Shown here piece after piece: positions 51,418-60,328 of a stretch of DNA of 64,000 nucleotides (positions are counted from its first letter, which is position 1; each line of letters starts with the position of its first letter). The position numbers were made by a program, and so were the translations under genes. The notes under the pieces are model-generated. The model was not told the origin of the DNA. It saw nothing but the letters and a program-made list of their open reading frames with translations, and ran no database searches. Origin of the DNA: Lapidilactobacillus luobeiensis (GTDB taxonomy: Bacteria; Bacillota; Bacilli; Lactobacillales; Lactobacillaceae); contig NZ_BROC01000006.1 of NCBI RefSeq assembly GCF_024345205.1, forward strand, positions 1 through 64,000, given 5' to 3'.

Positions 51418-51461
51418 TTTACAGATAATAAACATTGCTTTACATGACTGGAAGTGAGCGC

Positions 51462-51701
51462 ATGTCAGAAGAAAAGAAAACAAACGAATCAAAAGCAATC
51501 AACTTCCCAGGTCTACTAAATCGGTTGGAGAACACGTACAACTTTAACAAGGAAAATGTTTACCCCAACAGATTAGATGATGTTGTCGCTGATATTAAAA
51601 AAATCGAGGCCAAATACAATCTTCGGCCTCGACAACTTGAATCAGTTGTGAGATTTACTCGTGTGGAAAGTGAACTTGCTCGGCTATTAGATCAACGCTG
51701 A
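51462..51701 (+). CDS. Small phage protein of unknown function
   Basis: This 79-residue protein (from MSEEKKT) is charged and helical with no recognised motif. ATG 51462 has GGAAGTGAG upstream; an earlier in-frame start would add nine residues. Its end overlaps the convergent zinc-ribbon gene by 47 bp. Confidence 0.65.
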   Translation: MSEEKKTNESKAINFPGLLNRLENTYNFNKENVYPNRLDDVVADIKKIEAKYNLRPRQLESVVRFTRVESELARLLDQR

Positions 51702-51915
51702 ATTTTGTTTCGTTACGATCAGCGTGATACCTTGCAAAATCCATATTAAGGTCTGAAGCTGTTCCCCAAGCTTCTTTGACTCTCGGAATCATGTCCTGAG
51801 ACATTTCTTCTTGGCAATATGGACACTGAATGGTTGACGGCCATGTACTCGTATTAAGGACGAATTTATGGCCGCACTGACCACATGTAATTTGAACCAC
51901 AGTTATCTGTGCCAT
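51655..51915 (-). CDS. Zinc-ribbon protein encoded against the early operon
   Basis: This 86-residue protein has CGQC and CPYC (Cys pairs at about 11/14 and 32/35), a two-knuckle zinc ribbon, followed by a charged tail. AAGGTGGTGAC precedes its ATG on the - strand, so it is likely real although it opposes the rightward genes. It overlaps the end of the preceding gene by 47 bp. Confidence 0.75.
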   Translation of the reverse strand: MAQITVVQITCGQCGHKFVLNTSTWPSTIQCPYCQEEMSQDMIPRVKEAWGTASDLNMDFARYHADRNETKFSVDLIAEQVHFPHE

Positions 51916-51991
51916 TTTGTCACCACCTTTCAGGTTGATTATATCGCTTAAAGGTGAGCAACACTATTCAATTTTCAAGGAGGTGAGCTAA

Positions 51992-52153
51992 ATGAGTAAG
52001 GAAGAAATGATCAACGATATCATTCTCTGGCGGCCAGATGTTTCACGCAATTACTGGGAGTCAAAGTCGATTCGAGTTGTTGAGGCTAATTGGAAGTTGC
52101 TCAACAGCTGTGAAAGTAATGAAGTGGATGAAATCAATGCTACTTATTGCTGA
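51992..52153 (+). CDS. Small phage protein, 53 residues
   Basis: It begins MSKEEMINDIILWRPDVS after a perfect AAGGAGGTGA ribosome site and ends at TGA 52153. The Trp-rich product (NYWESKS, EANWKLL) is typical of short early phage proteins. Function unknown. Confidence 0.75.
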   Translation: MSKEEMINDIILWRPDVSRNYWESKSIRVVEANWKLLNSCESNEVDEINATYC

Positions 52154-52222
52154 TAAATGAATTGTACCGTAATTTTCAGTGTGTCTGACACTATGGCTTT
52201 TAGTGATTGGAGGTGAGTATAT

Positions 52223-52711
52223 ATGTATTTAACACAATCAGATCAGCAAGTTCTCTCTCTCTTTGATCAACGGCTCAAGGCGAATGATATGGCCCGTGGT
52301 GATATCGCAGCAGACTTAGGATTTAAACACGCAAGTGCGGTAACGAATTGGTCGTCACGGGGTATTCCTGAAAATCAGCTTTTTAAGGTTATTAAGGCAA
52401 TGCGAGATGCAAGATTCATGATTGGCGCCTGTTTGCTTGAAAGTGGCATGGTACTACCGAAGATTACCAAGGCCAAAGATGATTCATATGCGTGGTTCTT
52501 TTCCCAGAAAAAAGAGGAAAGCGAGCGACGTGCCCTCGATAATCGTTTTACCGAATTAAACAGTAAGCCGGTTGACCAGAGAACCAGTGCTGATCGTGAG
52601 GAAATGAAACGTTACTGTGACGAATATCTGCAGGAGGTCACGGCAGAAGTTGAATTAGTTTTACAAATTACTGATGACTGGGGTATTCAGGAGGTGATCA
52701 AATGGAAATAA
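52223..52711 (+). CDS. Phage DNA-binding regulator, HTH-like
   Basis: This 162-residue protein has an N-terminal region (about 8-60; LFDQRLKANDMARGDIAADLG then AVTNWSSRGIPENQL) that reads like a CI/Cro-type helix-turn-helix, and a charged helical C-terminus. TTGGAGGTGAG precedes the start. It overlaps the next gene by 10 nt. The target is unknown. Confidence 0.75.
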   Translation: MYLTQSDQQVLSLFDQRLKANDMARGDIAADLGFKHASAVTNWSSRGIPENQLFKVIKAMRDARFMIGACLLESGMVLPKITKAKDDSYAWFFSQKKEESERRALDNRFTELNSKPVDQRTSADREEMKRYCDEYLQEVTAEVELVLQITDDWGIQEVIKWK

Positions 52712-52998
52712 CAATTGATAAGGATTCAGCAAAATTGTTAGTTGAAACATTTAAAGATAGTGCCATGGACGAGCTTGTATCAAAAGTAGTTGCTGCCTTA
52801 AATACAAAAACCCCTGTTAGTCAAAAGTTGCTATCAACTCCCAAGCTTAGTCAAGTTAAGGGCATGAGCCGTGAAACAATCATAGCTTATGTTGCGGCCG
52901 GAATGCCACACACGTCAGTTGGGAAAACAGGGAAGCAATGGCGTTTTGAACTGGACCAGGTTAATTCGTGGCTGGATGAAAATCAGGAAAGGTATTGA
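52702..52998 (+). CDS. Excisionase-like HTH protein
   Basis: This 98-residue protein ends in a MerR/excisionase-type winged helix (about 43-95; TPKLSQVKGMSRETIIAYVAAG, then WRFELDQVNSWLDE). The family binds curved or att DNA, so it could be Xis or a transcription factor. GGAGGTGATC precedes the ATG. Confidence 0.78.
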   Translation: MEITIDKDSAKLLVETFKDSAMDELVSKVVAALNTKTPVSQKLLSTPKLSQVKGMSRETIIAYVAAGMPHTSVGKTGKQWRFELDQVNSWLDENQERY

Positions 52999-53002
52999 TT
53001 GC

Positions 53003-53140
53003 ATGAGTTTTTTGCAGCAGGTATCAGGAATCTTAATTTTGATTGGGCTTACTACCATCGTTGGAATAGCTTACGAGTGGGGCAAGACTGGAACATTCAA
53101 AAAGGCTTTACATCAAATCTTTGATTTAGATTGGAAGTGA
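53003..53140 (+). CDS. Single-pass small membrane protein
   Basis: A 45-residue product: MSFLQQVSG, then a hydrophobic helix ILILIGLTTIVGIAY and a short basic tail. The ribosome site GGAAAGG lies 10 nt upstream. Function unknown. Confidence 0.6.
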   Translation: MSFLQQVSGILILIGLTTIVGIAYEWGKTGTFKKALHQIFDLDWK

Positions 53141-53144
53141 TTTT

Positions 53145-53381
53145 GTGACAGAACTTGAAATGATGCAGCGGATTCGAACTGCAAGATTGTTTGCATTCGA
53201 GGAGGCCTACAACAAAATCGAAGATCGCATACGCTTCAATCGATTGATTGGCATCAATGATAAGGAAATTGGCATGACAGCGTCACAAGGAGCAATTCAG
53301 GAACTGATTAATGAAGAGCAATATGAATTGGCTCACGGAACAACAAAAAAGCCTACATCGGCCGCCACCGACATAGGCTAA
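53145..53381 (+). CDS. Small phage protein of unknown function
   Basis: This 78-residue protein starts at GTG 53145, immediately after the preceding gene. It is helical and charged (MTELEMMQRIRTARLFAFEE) without a recognised motif. Its last codons lie in a hairpin (AGCCTA/TAGGCT) followed by an A-rich spacer. Confidence 0.65.
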   Translation: MTELEMMQRIRTARLFAFEEAYNKIEDRIRFNRLIGINDKEIGMTASQGAIQELINEEQYELAHGTTKKPTSAATDIG

Positions 53382-53441
53382 AAAATAATCAAATCAAAAT
53401 TATTTATACACATATTTTAACATTGCAAAGGAGTTTAAACA

Positions 53442-55382
53442 ATGACAGTCATTAATTTACAATCAATGACCATTCATCATTTTAAGGGTATCAAAGATTT
53501 CAGCTTTGAGCCTAAAGGAAATGACGCTGCTGTTTTGGGTCAGAACGCTTCGGGTAAGACAACCATTTTTGACGCTTTTACTTGGTTGCTTTTCGGCAAG
53601 AACTCGGAAGAATCGAAAGCATTTCACGTCAAGCCATTGGCGGCTGAGGGAACTGAGTTACTTGGATTAGAACCTGAAGTTACCGCAACGCTGAAAATTG
53701 GCGCTAAGAATACAGTACTGAAGCGAGTTCTCAAAGAAGTTTGGACCAAACCAAACGGCGAGCTTAAGAAGGTGCGCAAGCCTGATAAGACTCTACTTTA
53801 CGTGGACGATGTACCACAGAAAGTTAAAGAGTATGAGGAATTCATCAATAAGATCATTGATGTCGATACTTTTAAGGCGCTAACTAACCCGGCGATGTTT
53901 ACCAATCTCAAATGGGATCAACAGCGTGCTGTGTTAATGCAACTTATCTCAGGTCTAACTGATCAAGATGTCATCAATAAGCATCCAGAGCTCAAAGACT
54001 TGAGTCAGTTAATCAGTGATAGTACTATCGAGGACCAAAACAAGCGGATTAATGATCAGCGTCGTCAGATTAAGCGTGATATTGATGCTTTGCCCGCTCG
54101 AATCGATGAAGCAACCAGGGCAATACCCGAAACAGTCTCCACTAGTCCTGGTGACTTAGAAGAAATGAAAGCTACCTATCAATCTGAAATTGATTCTCGT
54201 AAGGCAAAAATTACTGAATTGCGATCGGTTGATACCCCAACTGCTTTATATAAACAGATAGCAGAATTAAAGTTACAAGCAGTTAAGGATGAAACAAAAT
54301 TTGGGGCTACCAATAATCTACACGTAATGGAAACGGCCAATAAAGTGACTGAATTACGACGTCAACTGAGTGATGCAACTAATAACGATGAGCAATTGAC
54401 TGCTGATATATTCAGTACTGGGCAAAAAATAGAGGGTATTGAAATAAAGAAAGAGTCACTTCTAAAAGAATATCACGCCCTAAAAGAACAAAGTTTTGAT
54501 GAATCTGCAAAGACCTGTCCAACTTGTCATCGAGAACTACCCGATGATGAAGTTGCTGAACTGATTAAACATTTTAATACCGAAAAATCAGAAAAATTAG
54601 AGCAAATCGTCGCTCAGGGAAAACAATACAAGTCTGAATTGGATGAATTAAGAATTAACCTGGGTGATCTTAAGCGAAATGAAGAACAATCAATTTCTAA
54701 GGTTACCGAATTAACAAAATTGAATAAAAAAGCAACATCAGAGTATGAATCGGCAAAACGTTCTTTAGTCGAATATAAAGATTCAGCTAGTTGCAAAGAG
54801 ACCGAAGCCAAAATTGCTGATTTACAGAATCAAATCAATAATCAGTCGGCCTCCCAGATTAACGTAACTGAGATTGAACACCTGAATGATGAGATCAGTC
54901 AATACGCCAAGTCAATTGCTGATATCGAAACTGAATTAGCTAAATATCAAGCTGTTAGAACACAACAAGCACGCTTAGCAGAACTTGAAGCCGACGATGC
55001 ACGATTAAAGGCGCAGTATAACGAACTAGACAAGCAATCTTACCTGATCGAACGGTTTATGCGTGCAAAAATCACCATGACCGAAGATAGCATCAATCAA
55101 AAATTTAGTGTTGTTAAATTCAAGCTATTTGAAAACCAGAAAAACGGTGAATTGAAAGAAACCTGCGAAGCAACGGTTAACGGTGTGCCGTTCAGTGATC
55201 TAAATAATGCGGCCAGAATTAACGCAGGATTGGACATCATTAATACTCTTACAGATTTTTACGATATGAAGGCTCCAATCTTTATTGATAATGCAGAATC
55301 AGTTAACCATCTGGTTGAAACTGGATCACAACAAATCAGCTTAGTAGTATCCGAAGATAAAAAATTGAAAGTGGTGGCTTAA
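53442..55382 (+). CDS. SbcC/Rad50-like AAA ATPase
   Basis: This 646-residue SMC-type ATPase has Walker A GQNASGKTT (33-41), a long coiled coil broken by a CPTC zinc-hook (near residue 360) and a C-terminal Walker B-like IFIDNAESVN. It resembles phage-encoded recombination ATPases, lies directly before the annealing-protein and MBL genes, and probably works with them in recombination-dependent replication. AAAGGAG precedes the start. Confidence 0.9.
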   Translation: MTVINLQSMTIHHFKGIKDFSFEPKGNDAAVLGQNASGKTTIFDAFTWLLFGKNSEESKAFHVKPLAAEGTELLGLEPEVTATLKIGAKNTVLKRVLKEVWTKPNGELKKVRKPDKTLLYVDDVPQKVKEYEEFINKIIDVDTFKALTNPAMFTNLKWDQQRAVLMQLISGLTDQDVINKHPELKDLSQLISDSTIEDQNKRINDQRRQIKRDIDALPARIDEATRAIPETVSTSPGDLEEMKATYQSEIDSRKAKITELRSVDTPTALYKQIAELKLQAVKDETKFGATNNLHVMETANKVTELRRQLSDATNNDEQLTADIFSTGQKIEGIEIKKESLLKEYHALKEQSFDESAKTCPTCHRELPDDEVAELIKHFNTEKSEKLEQIVAQGKQYKSELDELRINLGDLKRNEEQSISKVTELTKLNKKATSEYESAKRSLVEYKDSASCKETEAKIADLQNQINNQSASQINVTEIEHLNDEISQYAKSIADIETELAKYQAVRTQQARLAELEADDARLKAQYNELDKQSYLIERFMRAKITMTEDSINQKFSVVKFKLFENQKNGELKETCEATVNGVPFSDLNNAARINAGLDIINTLTDFYDMKAPIFIDNAESVNHLVETGSQQISLVVSEDKKLKVVA

Positions 55383-56465
55383 ATGACAGTAGCAAAATAT
55401 GAAACAGGATTATCTAAGATTACCAATGCAATTGCACCAATGATCTCCAGCCAATTAAGTAATAACGGCATTGAGATGACTGACTATCAACGACAGGTCG
55501 TTATTTCGGCAATCTCTGCAATTAACACAACGCTAGAGAATAGCAGCTTATCGATTAGCCAAATCGATCAGAGCAACTTAACACAAATCTTATTGACGGT
55601 AGCCGCGTTGCAATTAAATGCTGATGCAACTCCACGAGAAGTTTATTTCATCGTTCGGAAGTCAAAAAACGCCAAACCAAAGATTGAAATGAATATCGAG
55701 GGTGACGGCAACGATGCTTTACTGGCACGATTTGGTCGCGACGTTAAAAAAGTCTACCCTTATTGGGCAATTCGAGAGGGCGACGATTTCACTTATCCAT
55801 CACACAGAGGTGTCGAAACAACCCCACCTACATGGGTCGAAAAAGGTATCGGCAAGGTCATTCGGGTCGTTTATCCTATTGAGTCACAGAATGGCAGTAT
55901 TAACTATTACATCGGCGAACGTGCTGATGTTAAGAAGAATTTGATTGCCCATATGATGAACAACTTGATGTGGGATAAAGATAAGATTGCTAAGAAAACG
56001 GAGATTCGCCAGAAAACTGAAAATATGACGCTTGATGAAATCTTAGACGATGATGATTTAGTTAAAACTGGCCAGATCAGTCCTGCTTGGCGCGAACCTC
56101 AGTCTCGTGAGAGTATGATTATCCGTAAGATGCGGAACAATGTTACTAAAAAGATTCCTAAGGATTTCTCCAGCAGTTTTGTTGCTAATCAATATCAAGA
56201 GGTCACTGATCCAGAGGCTGCTAAGGTTCGCAAGGACGTAACAGAACACGCCAATTCAGAAGACTTTGAACAGGCAAAAATTGAGGCTAGTAAGCCTGAA
56301 AAAAATGAACCCAAAGAAGGATGGAAGCCCGCACCTGAAGGAGTATCGCAAGCGAGTGAAGTAGTTAAGCCTCAGCAGCCTGAAATCATCGATGCACCAA
56401 CTAAGGAAGAAGCCCCACAAGAACCAGAACCTTCCATTTTTGATGATGACGAGGACCCATTCTAA
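55383..56465 (+). CDS. Putative single-strand annealing recombinase (RecT-like)
   Basis: This 360-residue protein shows an architecture seen in phage annealing proteins: helical N-terminus, LTVAALQLNADATPREVYFI, then a core with GDGNDALLARFG, AIREGDDFTYP and RVVYPI, and an acidic disordered tail (~100 residues) ending DDDEDPF, which resembles the tails that bind other replication proteins. It starts right after the ATPase stop and overlaps the MBL gene by 1 nt. The RecT-like label rests on gene order and loose pattern; another annealing family is possible. Confidence 0.6.
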   Translation: MTVAKYETGLSKITNAIAPMISSQLSNNGIEMTDYQRQVVISAISAINTTLENSSLSISQIDQSNLTQILLTVAALQLNADATPREVYFIVRKSKNAKPKIEMNIEGDGNDALLARFGRDVKKVYPYWAIREGDDFTYPSHRGVETTPPTWVEKGIGKVIRVVYPIESQNGSINYYIGERADVKKNLIAHMMNNLMWDKDKIAKKTEIRQKTENMTLDEILDDDDLVKTGQISPAWREPQSRESMIIRKMRNNVTKKIPKDFSSSFVANQYQEVTDPEAAKVRKDVTEHANSEDFEQAKIEASKPEKNEPKEGWKPAPEGVSQASEVVKPQQPEIIDAPTKEEAPQEPEPSIFDDDEDPF

Positions 56466-57175
56466 TGCTTGATATTACAATATTTGGCACAGGATCATCA
56501 GGAAACGGTTATTGCGTGAGTGATGGTAAGACTCAACTTTTACTTGAAGTTGGAATTCCCGAGAAAAAAGCCGCACCTAAGATGAACTTTGATTTCAGCA
56601 AAGTTGTTGGCATCCTAATCACTCACGAACATGGTGATCACAGCAAGTATCTGAAGCAATATCTGCTCAATACGATTGCGCCAGTTTATCTGACAGCTGG
56701 CACTGCCAACGCACTCAAATTCGAAGGTGTTCGAAGAGTCGACATCCAGCCGTTACACGAGTACAAAATTGGCACTTGGATAGTGACGCCATTTCACGTC
56801 GAACATGACGCCAAAGACCCAGTAGGCTACCTGATTGAGAGTCAGGCGGGCGACCGTCTGCTTTATGTCACTGATACTTATTTTGTTAAATATAGGTTTA
56901 AAGATATTACTCAGATGTTAGTTGAGATGAATTACTCATCTGCAATCGCTCAGAAGAATGTTGATGATGGTATTTTAAATCCATTCTTGGAGCGGCGTAT
57001 CTGGCATTCTCATTTCGAGATGGAGAACTCATTGAACTTCATTAAAGCTAACACCTCACCAAGTTTAGAGAGCGTCACGCTGATCCATTTATCAAAGTTA
57101 AACGGTGATCCAAAGTTGTTTAAATCTAAGACTCAAGAAATAACCGGTGTACCAGTCACAATAGCAAAAAGTTAG
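56465..57175 (+). CDS. MBL-fold metallo-hydrolase
   Basis: This 236-residue metallo-beta-lactamase-fold protein has GTGSSGNGYCV, ITHEHGDH (HxHxDH) and HVEHD. It is YycJ-like and may act as the exonuclease partner of the annealing protein, as similar gene pairs occur in lactic phages. That partnership is inferred from position. Overlap TAATG with the preceding gene. Confidence 0.88.
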   Translation: MLDITIFGTGSSGNGYCVSDGKTQLLLEVGIPEKKAAPKMNFDFSKVVGILITHEHGDHSKYLKQYLLNTIAPVYLTAGTANALKFEGVRRVDIQPLHEYKIGTWIVTPFHVEHDAKDPVGYLIESQAGDRLLYVTDTYFVKYRFKDITQMLVEMNYSSAIAQKNVDDGILNPFLERRIWHSHFEMENSLNFIKANTSPSLESVTLIHLSKLNGDPKLFKSKTQEITGVPVTIAKS

Positions 57176-57186
57176 GAGGTGCCCAA

Positions 57187-58173
57187 TTGGCACGTCCAAT
57201 CAAAAAAGGAATTGATTATTTTAATTTAGATGTTAATTTTCTCCATGATATCAAGATTCGAAAAATCATGCGTTCGTGTGGAAACCAGTCAATCACTATA
57301 CTAATCTGCCTGCTCTGTAATATTTATCAAGACGATGGGTATTACATGCGGTGGGATGAAGATATACGGTTCTTGGTGGCCGATGATGTCGATGCCAAGG
57401 AAAGTGCAGTACAGGATGTGGTGACAAGGGCGTGCGCAGTTGGGTTCTTCGATGATTCATTATTCAAGGAGTACAGAATTTTAACGTCGAAACGGATTCA
57501 AGAGAATTACAAGTTGGCCTCGAAGCAGAAGAAAGATAGTTCGATTAAACCCGAATATTTACTGCCAAGAGTTTCCATTAATGATAACGGGGTTTCCATG
57601 CATGGAAATGGAGTTAACAAGCATGACAATCCACATAGTATATCAGAACAAAACAAATCAGATAATAACAAACAACAACAACCAGCTGCTGCCGACGATT
57701 GGCAATCACCAATGATTCTCTGGCAAGCGACCTTTGGGATACTGAATACTTTTCAAATCCAGCTTTTTGAAGAGTACTCACAATCGCTTGGTGTAGAAAT
57801 CATGTCTGAAGCTGTTAAACGTGTGGCGACGAATGCTTCTAAAGGCACTGGTGCGTTTAAATATCTTGAAACCATCTGTAAAGCTTGGGTTGCCAATGGC
57901 GTTAAGTCACTTGCTGACATCGAACGGTTAGATCAGCAGCACGAGAACGCCAAACTGCAGAAGAAGTCAGTTGGAAGGCAGTTTTACAATCGCAAGAAAC
58001 CAATAGGAATCGTGCCAAGTTGGATGCAAGAAGCCAGCAGTGAGTCTAACAGTCAGCCTACTGAACCATCTGTGTCCAAGAAGGATATTCAAGCAAAATT
58101 GGCAGCTATAGCCAAGACAAGGGCGGAACTGGAGGCTAAGTCTAATGCAACTGACAATGAATCCCAAGGATAA
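57187..58173 (+). CDS. Phage replication initiator, DnaD-like
   Basis: This 328-residue protein has an N-terminal winged-helix domain of the Lin1244/Lin1753 type (FNLDVNFLHDIKIRKIMRS) and a DnaD-like helical domain (about 180-240; FEEYSQSLGVEIMSEAVKRV). It starts at TTG 57187 with AGGAGGT 6 nt upstream. No dnaC-type loader gene follows, so it may use the host DnaI. A 16-bp palindrome inside the gene (57593-57608) is a candidate origin site. Confidence 0.85.
   Translation: MARPIKKGIDYFNLDVNFLHDIKIRKIMRSCGNQSITILICLLCNIYQDDGYYMRWDEDIRFLVADDVDAKESAVQDVVTRACAVGFFDDSLFKEYRILTSKRIQENYKLASKQKKDSSIKPEYLLPRVSINDNGVSMHGNGVNKHDNPHSISEQNKSDNNKQQQPAAADDWQSPMILWQATFGILNTFQIQLFEEYSQSLGVEIMSEAVKRVATNASKGTGAFKYLETICKAWVANGVKSLADIERLDQQHENAKLQKKSVGRQFYNRKKPIGIVPSWMQEASSESNSQPTEPSVSKKDIQAKLAAIAKTRAELEAKSNATDNESQG
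57593..57608. other. Palindrome inside the initiator gene, candidate origin site
   Basis: TTTCCATGCATGGAAA is a perfect 16-bp palindrome; a further TTTCCAT lies at 57572-57578. Phage origins often lie inside the initiator gene and carry such repeats. Confidence 0.4.
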
Positions 58174-58203
58174 AAATCAATGTAATGGCAGGGTGAGGTA
58201 GCA

Positions 58204-58695
58204 TTGGCAACTGAGATATTATACGCAGTGCGTAATGGTTTCAACTCCGGCATGCGTGTTGGTGAAGTGATTGAGTACAAGGGCAAAAAAGCAGTCATTA
58301 CCAAAATCATTGATGTGCATTGGAGTATGTATAATTCCGGTCCTTCAACAAAGTGCGAATTCATTGCTCAATATATTGGCACAAATGACCATACCAATAT
58401 GTTTGAGAAGGATCAGTCATTTACGAGGTCATACGATTATGAAGACGTCAGTAGTTTTGATTCTAAAGAGGAGCTATTTAAGGTTGGCACAATTCGTATG
58501 GCCACCGATAAGAAACAACCAGGTTTAGATTGCTGTGTTGTTATTACTGGAATTCAAGAAATTAAATATGATTTCGTTAATCTCGTTGTTACTTACGATG
58601 CAGAAATAATTCCCGAGTGGGATGAATATCAAATTAATCAAGCGGTTTATGCTGATCGACGTAGCAAGTTTACAGTGATTAGCAATACAAATTAA
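58204..58695 (+). CDS. Phage protein of unknown function
   Basis: This 163-residue protein starts at TTG with GGTGAGG upstream. It is rich in beta-strand patterns (MRVGEVIEYKGKKAVITKI) without a recognised family motif. The following small genes are tightly packed with it. Confidence 0.6.
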   Translation: MATEILYAVRNGFNSGMRVGEVIEYKGKKAVITKIIDVHWSMYNSGPSTKCEFIAQYIGTNDHTNMFEKDQSFTRSYDYEDVSSFDSKEELFKVGTIRMATDKKQPGLDCCVVITGIQEIKYDFVNLVVTYDAEIIPEWDEYQINQAVYADRRSKFTVISNTN

Positions 58696-58707
58696 GGAGT
58701 TTTAAAA

Positions 58708-58857
58708 ATGAAAGTCAAAACTAAATTCGCAGCCTTTGTCCCTAAAGGTTCAATTGGCACCGTAATTGAAGAAGACAAATTTAGTTATTTAATTGAATTC
58801 GATGGAAATAAGAAACATCATGCATACGCAAAGAGCCAAGTTAAGGAGGTCAAGTAA
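58708..58857 (+). CDS. Small SH3-like phage protein, 49 residues
   Basis: The sequence MKVKTKFAAFVPKGSIGTVI then EEDKFSYLIEFDGNKKH looks like a small barrel. AAGGAG precedes the ATG; the stop overlaps the next ATG (TAATG). Function unknown. Confidence 0.7.
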   Translation: MKVKTKFAAFVPKGSIGTVIEEDKFSYLIEFDGNKKHHAYAKSQVKEVK

Positions 58858-59087
58858 TGGTATTTCATCACCCAAAACACATTAAACTGCCTAAAAAGGT
58901 CGGCGACGCACTGGACCTTTACTATCCAGAAGATGACATTAACCAGGTCATCAGAGACATTGCAGACGGAGAAATATGCGAGGATCTCTACGTGTATTAC
59001 AAGGAGTACGGTGATGCTGCGATTCTCCACTTTGAGTATGCGTTAGAGAACGGCTGGGACCCAGAAGAGCCTGATCATGATGAGTAG
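58857..59087 (+). CDS. Small acidic phage protein, unknown function
   Basis: This 76-residue acidic protein (MVFHHPKHIKLPKKVGDALD) has no recognised motif. AAGGAGGTC precedes it. It overlaps the methylase gene by 11 nt. Confidence 0.65.
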   Translation: MVFHHPKHIKLPKKVGDALDLYYPEDDINQVIRDIADGEICEDLYVYYKEYGDAAILHFEYALENGWDPEEPDHDE

Positions 59088-59874
59088 AATCTTAAACTAT
59101 CCCGGTAGCAAGTGGTCAATGGCAGATTGGATTATCAACATGATGCCGCCGCATTCGACGTACTTAGAGCCATACTTTGGTTCTGGTGCTGTGTTCTTCA
59201 ATAAACCGAGCAGCCCGGTTGAAACCATCAATGATTTGGATAGCCGCGTGGTTAACTTTTTTAAAGTGTGCCGAGATACCCCTGATCAGCTTTGCAAACT
59301 CATCGAAATGACACCAATGTCTCGCGAAGAGTATGAGATGTCTTACCAGGTCAGTTTGGATCCAATCGAAGACGCACGACGTTTCATGGTTCGCAGTTGG
59401 CAAGCTATCGGTGGCAAAACCAGTGATCGGACTGGCTGGCGGTCAAACATTGATAAGATTGGTGGCAAAGTCGGAGAGTGGAATGGCCTTGACGAGAGAA
59501 TTATGGCAGTGGCGTCGCGTTTAAAAGGTGCCCAGATTGAGCATCAGCCTGCTTTGCAGTTGCTGGACAGATATAACCGGCCCAATGTCTTAACTTACGT
59601 TGACCCACCTTATCTGTTAAGCACTCGCAGCAAGCGTCACTATGCTTGTGAGATGACTGATGCTGATCATGAGGCACTTCTGGATACATTAATTAATTTC
59701 AAAGGAAAAGTAATTTTAAGCGGATATGAATCAGATATGTATAAAGAATATTTAGATAAATGGCATAAACGTTATTTTGAAGCATACGCTGAGGCCGGTA
59801 AAAAGAGAACCGAAGTTGTTTGGTGCAATTTTCTACCAGCTGGCAGCATGGATTTATTGGAGGATGACAAATGA
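59077..59874 (+). CDS. DNA adenine N6-methyltransferase, Dam/D12 class
   Basis: This 265-residue methylase has the SAM motif LEPYFGSGAVFF and catalytic DPPY (TYVDPPYLL), with the N-terminal NYPGSKWSMADWI of D12-class enzymes. The recognition sequence cannot be read from these motifs; GATC is common in this class. It has no cognate nuclease nearby, so it is an orphan, probably protecting phage DNA from restriction or affecting expression. It overlaps the next gene by 4 nt. Confidence 0.9.
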   Translation: MMSRILNYPGSKWSMADWIINMMPPHSTYLEPYFGSGAVFFNKPSSPVETINDLDSRVVNFFKVCRDTPDQLCKLIEMTPMSREEYEMSYQVSLDPIEDARRFMVRSWQAIGGKTSDRTGWRSNIDKIGGKVGEWNGLDERIMAVASRLKGAQIEHQPALQLLDRYNRPNVLTYVDPPYLLSTRSKRHYACEMTDADHEALLDTLINFKGKVILSGYESDMYKEYLDKWHKRYFEAYAEAGKKRTEVVWCNFLPAGSMDLLEDDK

Positions 59875-60224
59875 ACAATAAATATCGCGTTTGGTTTAAA
59901 GATGATCAAGTGCTAGGAACCCCAGATGATGTCGTCATTTACCCCAACGGAGAAGTCTGGGAATTACTCTGGGAACCAGATCGCGAAATTACTCAGGATG
60001 TGATCATTAGTCATAATATCGGAATTAAAGATGTTAACGGAATTGAAATATACGAAGGCGACATTATTAAAAGTGCGTTTTCCTATAAGCCATTGCTTGT
60101 ACGATGGTTAGATGCTGATGTAATGATTGACGCCGGTGGTTATCGGATTGATCTTGCGGCCAAACATGGTGAAGTAATTGGCAACATCTTTGAAAATCCA
60201 GAATTATTGGAGGCAGGCAAATGA
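59871..60224 (+). CDS. YopX-family phage protein
   Basis: This 117-residue protein carries the YopX signature: GIKDVNGIEIYEGDII, then GEVIGNIFENPELL at the C-terminus. The function of the family is unknown. ATGA overlap with the methylase gene. Confidence 0.88.
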   Translation: MNNKYRVWFKDDQVLGTPDDVVIYPNGEVWELLWEPDREITQDVIISHNIGIKDVNGIEIYEGDIIKSAFSYKPLLVRWLDADVMIDAGGYRIDLAAKHGEVIGNIFENPELLEAGK

Positions 60225-60328
60225 CACGAGTTACTAGTTCAGCCAAACTTAAATCGTTATTTCGACCTGATTGTAAAAGCGGCCGCTCGACTAAAGGCAT
60301 ATCGGGACAAGAAAATAGAGGACGAAAA

